Shown piece by piece: positions 47,666-50,404 of a stretch of DNA of 50,404 nucleotides. The stretch is from the NCBI GenBank assembly GCA_002410755.1, contig DHOL01000004.1, positions 7,711 through 58,114 of the forward strand, in the 5' to 3' direction. The notes under the pieces were generated by a model. The model ran no database searches and had not been told where the DNA came from. It saw nothing but the letters and a program-made list of their open reading frames with translations. The translations under genes and the position numbers were made by a program. Numbering within the stretch: position 1 is the first letter of the stretch; every line of letters begins with the position of its first letter. This DNA is from Ruminococcaceae bacterium UBA5391 (GTDB taxonomy: Bacteria; Bacillota; Clostridia; Oscillospirales; Acutalibacteraceae).

Positions 47666-49051
47666 ATGAGTACAGAAAAATCGAAGCGTCCTTTGGTGAT
47701 TGCTATTATTGTTTCAGCCTCGGTCTTTGTCCTGTGGGTGCTTGGAAGAAATTTTTTTAACGCCACTTTAAACCCGAACGACCGGGTTTATCAGTATAAC
47801 CATGCTGTCCAGTACGCAGACGGCACACAGAAGCAGAAAGCACAGGCAGTAGACTGGCTCCGGAAATCGGCGGAACAGGGCTACGCCCCGGCGGAAAGCT
47901 TGCTGGGCCTTTACTGCGAAGCAGGCCGTGACGGTGTTGCAAAAAACTCGTCCCTTGCTTTTCAGTATTTCTCCAAAGCCGCTGCGCAGGGATATTCCCC
48001 AGCCATTGGATACCTTGGTTCCTGTTATGAGCAGGGTATTGGCACAAAGCAGGACACCAGCAAAGCGGCAAGCCTTTATGAAAAAGGATCCGAAAAAGGC
48101 GACAAGTCCTGCGAATACTACCTTGGACTCTGCTATCACAGCGGCACTGGTGTACAAAAGGACAGTTCAAAGGCGGTCGCCTGGCTGACAAAGGCAGCTA
48201 ATCAGGGATTGGCAGAAGCCAGCGGGGCGCTCGGAACCTGGTATTACAATGGGGACGGCGTCACAAAAGACCAGACAAAAGCGGCGGATTATTTCGTCCG
48301 CGGGGCCAACAGCAGTGATGCAAAGTCAGAATATAGCCTTGGAATATGCTATCAGAACGGGGCTGGCGTCGCAAAGGATCAGGCAAAAGCAGTCAGCCTG
48401 TTTGCCAAAGCCGCCACACAGGGGTTTTCGGAAGCGGACGACAAGCTTGGGCTTTGCTATGAGAGGGGCGATGGTGTTGCAAAAGATGAAGCCAAAGCCG
48501 TGGAATGGTTTCGGAAAGGGGCACAGGCAGGCAATGCCGACGCAGAAGGAAACCTTGGCTACTGCTACACCAACGGCATTGGGGTTGTATGTGACAGTGC
48601 ACAGGCATTCACATGGTACAGCAAAGCCGCTGCACAGGGCGACGCCATCGGGGAATTTAATGTGGGAATCTGTTACCAGGAAGGAAGCGGCGTTACAAAA
48701 GATGGGAAACAGGCTTTCCAGTGGTTCTTAAAATCCGCCGCGCAGGATTATGCGGCGGCTGTCGACCAGGTGGGGGAATGTTATTATTATGGCACTGGTG
48801 TGACAGTAGATTACGCAAAGGCCGTGGAGTGGTACCGGAAAGCCGCTGCGCTGAACAACGCACGGGCCTATGAAATGCTCGGCTGGTGTTGTCTAAAGGG
48901 CCAGGGTGTCCCTGTGGACTACAACAAAGCGGGAATCAGCCTGCAAAAAGCTGTTGACCTTGGCGACACAGATGCTCAGCGATATCTCTCCCTTCTTATA
49001 CGGCAGGATGACGGAACATATACTGCTGGCCTTGGCATAAAAGATAAATAA
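47666..49051 (+). CDS. Sel1-repeat (TPR-like) protein with N-terminal membrane anchor
   Basis: A 461-residue protein with one membrane helix at about 9-27 and then ten Sel1 repeats. The repeats start at LGxCYxxGxGV positions 80, 117, 153, 189, 225, 261, 297, 333, 369 and 405; the period is 36 residues except for a single-residue insertion in the first. Sel1 arrays are alpha-solenoids that bind proteins. The N-terminus (STEKSKRPL, basic) points to a cytosolic start, so the solenoid should face outside, on the same side as the propeller-like domain encoded just upstream. GGAGG precedes the ATG; the two genes form one unit ended by a terminator at 49126. Confidence 0.92.
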   Translation: MSTEKSKRPLVIAIIVSASVFVLWVLGRNFFNATLNPNDRVYQYNHAVQYADGTQKQKAQAVDWLRKSAEQGYAPAESLLGLYCEAGRDGVAKNSSLAFQYFSKAAAQGYSPAIGYLGSCYEQGIGTKQDTSKAASLYEKGSEKGDKSCEYYLGLCYHSGTGVQKDSSKAVAWLTKAANQGLAEASGALGTWYYNGDGVTKDQTKAADYFVRGANSSDAKSEYSLGICYQNGAGVAKDQAKAVSLFAKAATQGFSEADDKLGLCYERGDGVAKDEAKAVEWFRKGAQAGNADAEGNLGYCYTNGIGVVCDSAQAFTWYSKAAAQGDAIGEFNVGICYQEGSGVTKDGKQAFQWFLKSAAQDYAAAVDQVGECYYYGTGVTVDYAKAVEWYRKAAALNNARAYEMLGWCCLKGQGVPVDYNKAGISLQKAVDLGDTDAQRYLSLLIRQDDGTYTAGLGIKDK

Positions 49052-49125
49052 AAAATATGCCTAAAAATCGACATGGTAATATCGCGCTGAAAGAGCAAAA
49101 AAAATTTTGATAGTATAAAGACGGG

Positions 49126-49164
49126 CCGGAATCGGTGTAAATGGACATCGGTTCCGGTTTTTTT
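49126..49164 (+). terminator. Terminator of the XRE/Sel1 unit
   Basis: Thirteen-base stem with two G-T wobbles (49126-49138 with 49145-49157), then seven T. Confidence 0.85.
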
Positions 49165-49336
49165 CTGCTATCGCCATTTTTCCGCACAGATATTTCCGGA
49201 ATTGCCACTGTTATAAGTGCATGGCAGGGATCACACACGGATAACCGGTGCAATAGGCCCAGTCTGGATCGAGGCATACTGGTGAATTCCTTCTCTAGGG
49301 AAAAGTTTCGCGTCTCCGCTCATTCCGTGACAACTC

Positions 49337-49373
49337 AAAAAAGTCCCGGACACTACTGAAGCAGTGCCCGGGA
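49337..49373 (-). terminator. Terminator of the solute-binding protein gene
   Basis: TCCCGG.CACT pairs with AGTG.CCGGGA (49344-49354 with 49363-49373, one mismatch); on the minus strand it is followed by C and six T (49337-49342). Confidence 0.85.
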
Positions 49374-49406
49374 AAAAGGGGAATAACTGTTAGAAAGCAA
49401 AATATT

Positions 49407-50404
49407 TTAAGCCGTCCGATAGGACTGAATCTTTGCTTGAGTTGCTTTCAGGCCATCGCTATAAGCCTTCTTGACAGAGTCTGGATTCAGCATCTTATAG
49501 CCTTTAATAAAGTCTGCCCAGTTAGCTTCAAAAGCGTCGTAGCTTACGGACATAATCAGCTTTGCCATGCTCTTGCGCTTGTATTCAATCAATCTGTTTT
49601 CGGTCTGTTTGACCGGATCACTGGCATCGAGGGAGGTCGAAAGAAATTCACCATTGTGGACAGTTACAAATTGAAAGGCAGAATTTTTCTTCCACGGATC
49701 CATGATGCTGGTCCAGCCGTAGTGCGAATAGACGTCCTTGACGCGGTCATCCATGGAAGCGTTCTGGACGGACTCATCATGCTGCACGTTATAGCATTGG
49801 TTATTCTTGTCAAATCCACTGGAAAGGCCAAGAAAGAAATAGGAGATATCCGTGCTGATGCCATCATTGAAGTGTGGATCCGAGCCGGTGCCGTTTGCGC
49901 AGGCAATATACTCTTTGGTCGGGGTCTTGATGCCTTTGCTGTCTACTGTATAGTGCTTACCCTTGATGCCCCAGCCGAGGAGGTCTTGGCCTTCCTGGGT
50001 ACAGACCCAGTTGACCATTTCCATAATGCGCTGTGGATTCTTACAGTTCTTGGTAATGACAATGCTCTGGTGATCATAGGAATCAGTAATCTGAGCAATC
50101 CGGTTCTGCTTACCGTCAATCATAGACTGAAGCATAATCGGCATGGTAACATACTTCATATTGTCCTTGCCAAGTTTATGCAGATTTTTGTTGATGTCCG
50201 GGATTTTCCATGTCACATAGAAGGTGGAAAGCGCCCTTGCGCTGCTGAGCTTCTGCTGAACCACACTGTCCTCGTCAGTAAAGCACTCGGGGTCAAGGAT
50301 TTTCTCACGGTATAGCCTGTTCCAGAAGCGAATGGACTCCTTGAAGTTTGTTGTGTCAAGGACCGTATCCACAAGCTTTTTGTCAACGGTATCCCACGTC
50401 AGGA
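49407..50404 (-). CDS. ABC transporter extracellular solute-binding protein, C-terminal part (runs off the right edge)
   Basis: About 331 C-terminal residues of a large solute-binding protein, open to the window edge; the signal or lipoprotein N-terminus is not visible. The segments FWNRLYREKILDPECFTDED, SIVITKNCKNPQRIMEMVNW and TQEGQDLLGWGIKGKHYTV match lipoprotein LipO-like proteins of the family 1 carbohydrate-binding group found in Firmicutes with LplB/YtcP-type permeases. It would bind an oligosaccharide or similar ligand outside the cell. The ligand is not deducible. It ends just before a strong terminator, so it is the last gene of its operon. Confidence 0.88.
   Translation of the reverse strand, partial: LTWDTVDKKLVDTVLDTTNFKESIRFWNRLYREKILDPECFTDEDSVVQQKLSSARALSTFYVTWKIPDINKNLHKLGKDNMKYVTMPIMLQSMIDGKQNRIAQITDSYDHQSIVITKNCKNPQRIMEMVNWVCTQEGQDLLGWGIKGKHYTVDSKGIKTPTKEYIACANGTGSDPHFNDGISTDISYFFLGLSSGFDKNNQCYNVQHDESVQNASMDDRVKDVYSHYGWTSIMDPWKKNSAFQFVTVHNGEFLSTSLDASDPVKQTENRLIEYKRKSMAKLIMSVSYDAFEANWADFIKGYKMLNPDSVKKAYSDGLKATQAKIQSYRTA

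Larger units (their letters stand above)
49052..49406. other. Intergenic region between the Sel1 gene and the solute-binding protein gene
   Basis: The 355 bases hold two terminators facing each other (49126-49164 plus, 49337-49373 minus). Between them no gene or repeat is seen. Confidence 0.65.

Noticed and set aside
47900..48950. Repetitive DNA with a period of about 108 bases
   Set aside because: It is the coding sequence of 36-residue Sel1 repeats, diverged at base level; it is not a CRISPR array or a satellite.

Overview
The window looks like a chromosomal stretch of a spore-forming, anaerobic Firmicute, most likely a clostridium of the Oscillospirales/Ruminococcaceae type. This is inferred from gene content, since no rRNA is present. 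Pointers are spoVAC-spoVAD, the Firmicute cluster darA-holB-ricT-trmN6-rsmI, a one-subunit pyruvate:ferredoxin oxidoreductase, a 2[4Fe-4S] ferredoxin, a NifS/ThiI pair of the Bacillus type, strong AGGAGG-like ribosome binding sites, frequent TTG/GTG starts and consensus TTGACA/TATAAT promoters. I saw no tRNA or rRNA gene, insertion sequence, prophage or CRISPR array.

Layout. 1-1.0 kb: feoA-feoB ferrous iron uptake, reading off the left edge, with a perfect-consensus promoter. 1.3-4.5 kb: an SGNH hydrolase, PEP carboxykinase and a flavin reductase, each apparently a single unit. 4.6-7.2 kb, minus strand: a COG2509 flavoprotein with a YaiI-family protein, and thioredoxin. 7.3-8.6 kb: a diaminopimelate decarboxylase-like enzyme. 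8.7-14.8 kb, minus strand: a cation/proton antiporter, rsmI, trmN6, a ferredoxin with its own promoter and terminator, ricT, holB, darA and yfbR. 15.0-18.3 kb: a YfhO-like GT-C protein and a polyprenyl-phosphate GT2, probably a cell-envelope glycosylation pair. 18.5-22.6 kb: cysteine desulfurase, thiI, cinA and an unrecognised gene. 22.7-28.0 kb, minus strand: an HtrA protease and nifJ.

28.3-32.1 kb: a CNNM/CBS transporter, a preQ1-I riboswitch with a QueT-type transporter, then spoVAC-spoVAD behind a sigma-G-like promoter. 32.2-35.0 kb: a phosphohexomutase (minus), an orphan ABC ATPase and a small conserved-looking protein. 35.1-38.4 kb: an InlB-repeat surface protein, a GNAT acetyltransferase, dusB and a methyltransferase. 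38.7-45.0 kb, plus strand: polA-rlmA, then GT-C protein, rimI, a 59-residue membrane protein and tsaD, packed with overlaps. 45.2-49.1 kb: the most unusual pair, a membrane-anchored XRE protein ending in an Asp-box propeller-like domain, followed by a membrane-anchored Sel1-repeat protein. 49.4 kb to the edge, minus strand: a solute-binding protein.

Functional themes are tRNA/rRNA modification (rsmI, trmN6, thiI with its desulfurase, queT with the preQ1 riboswitch, dusB, rlmA, tsaD), anaerobic pyruvate/PEP and Fe-S metabolism, c-di-AMP sensing, sporulation and cell-envelope modification. The best candidate for an undescribed system is the XRE/propeller plus Sel1 pair at 45180-49051.
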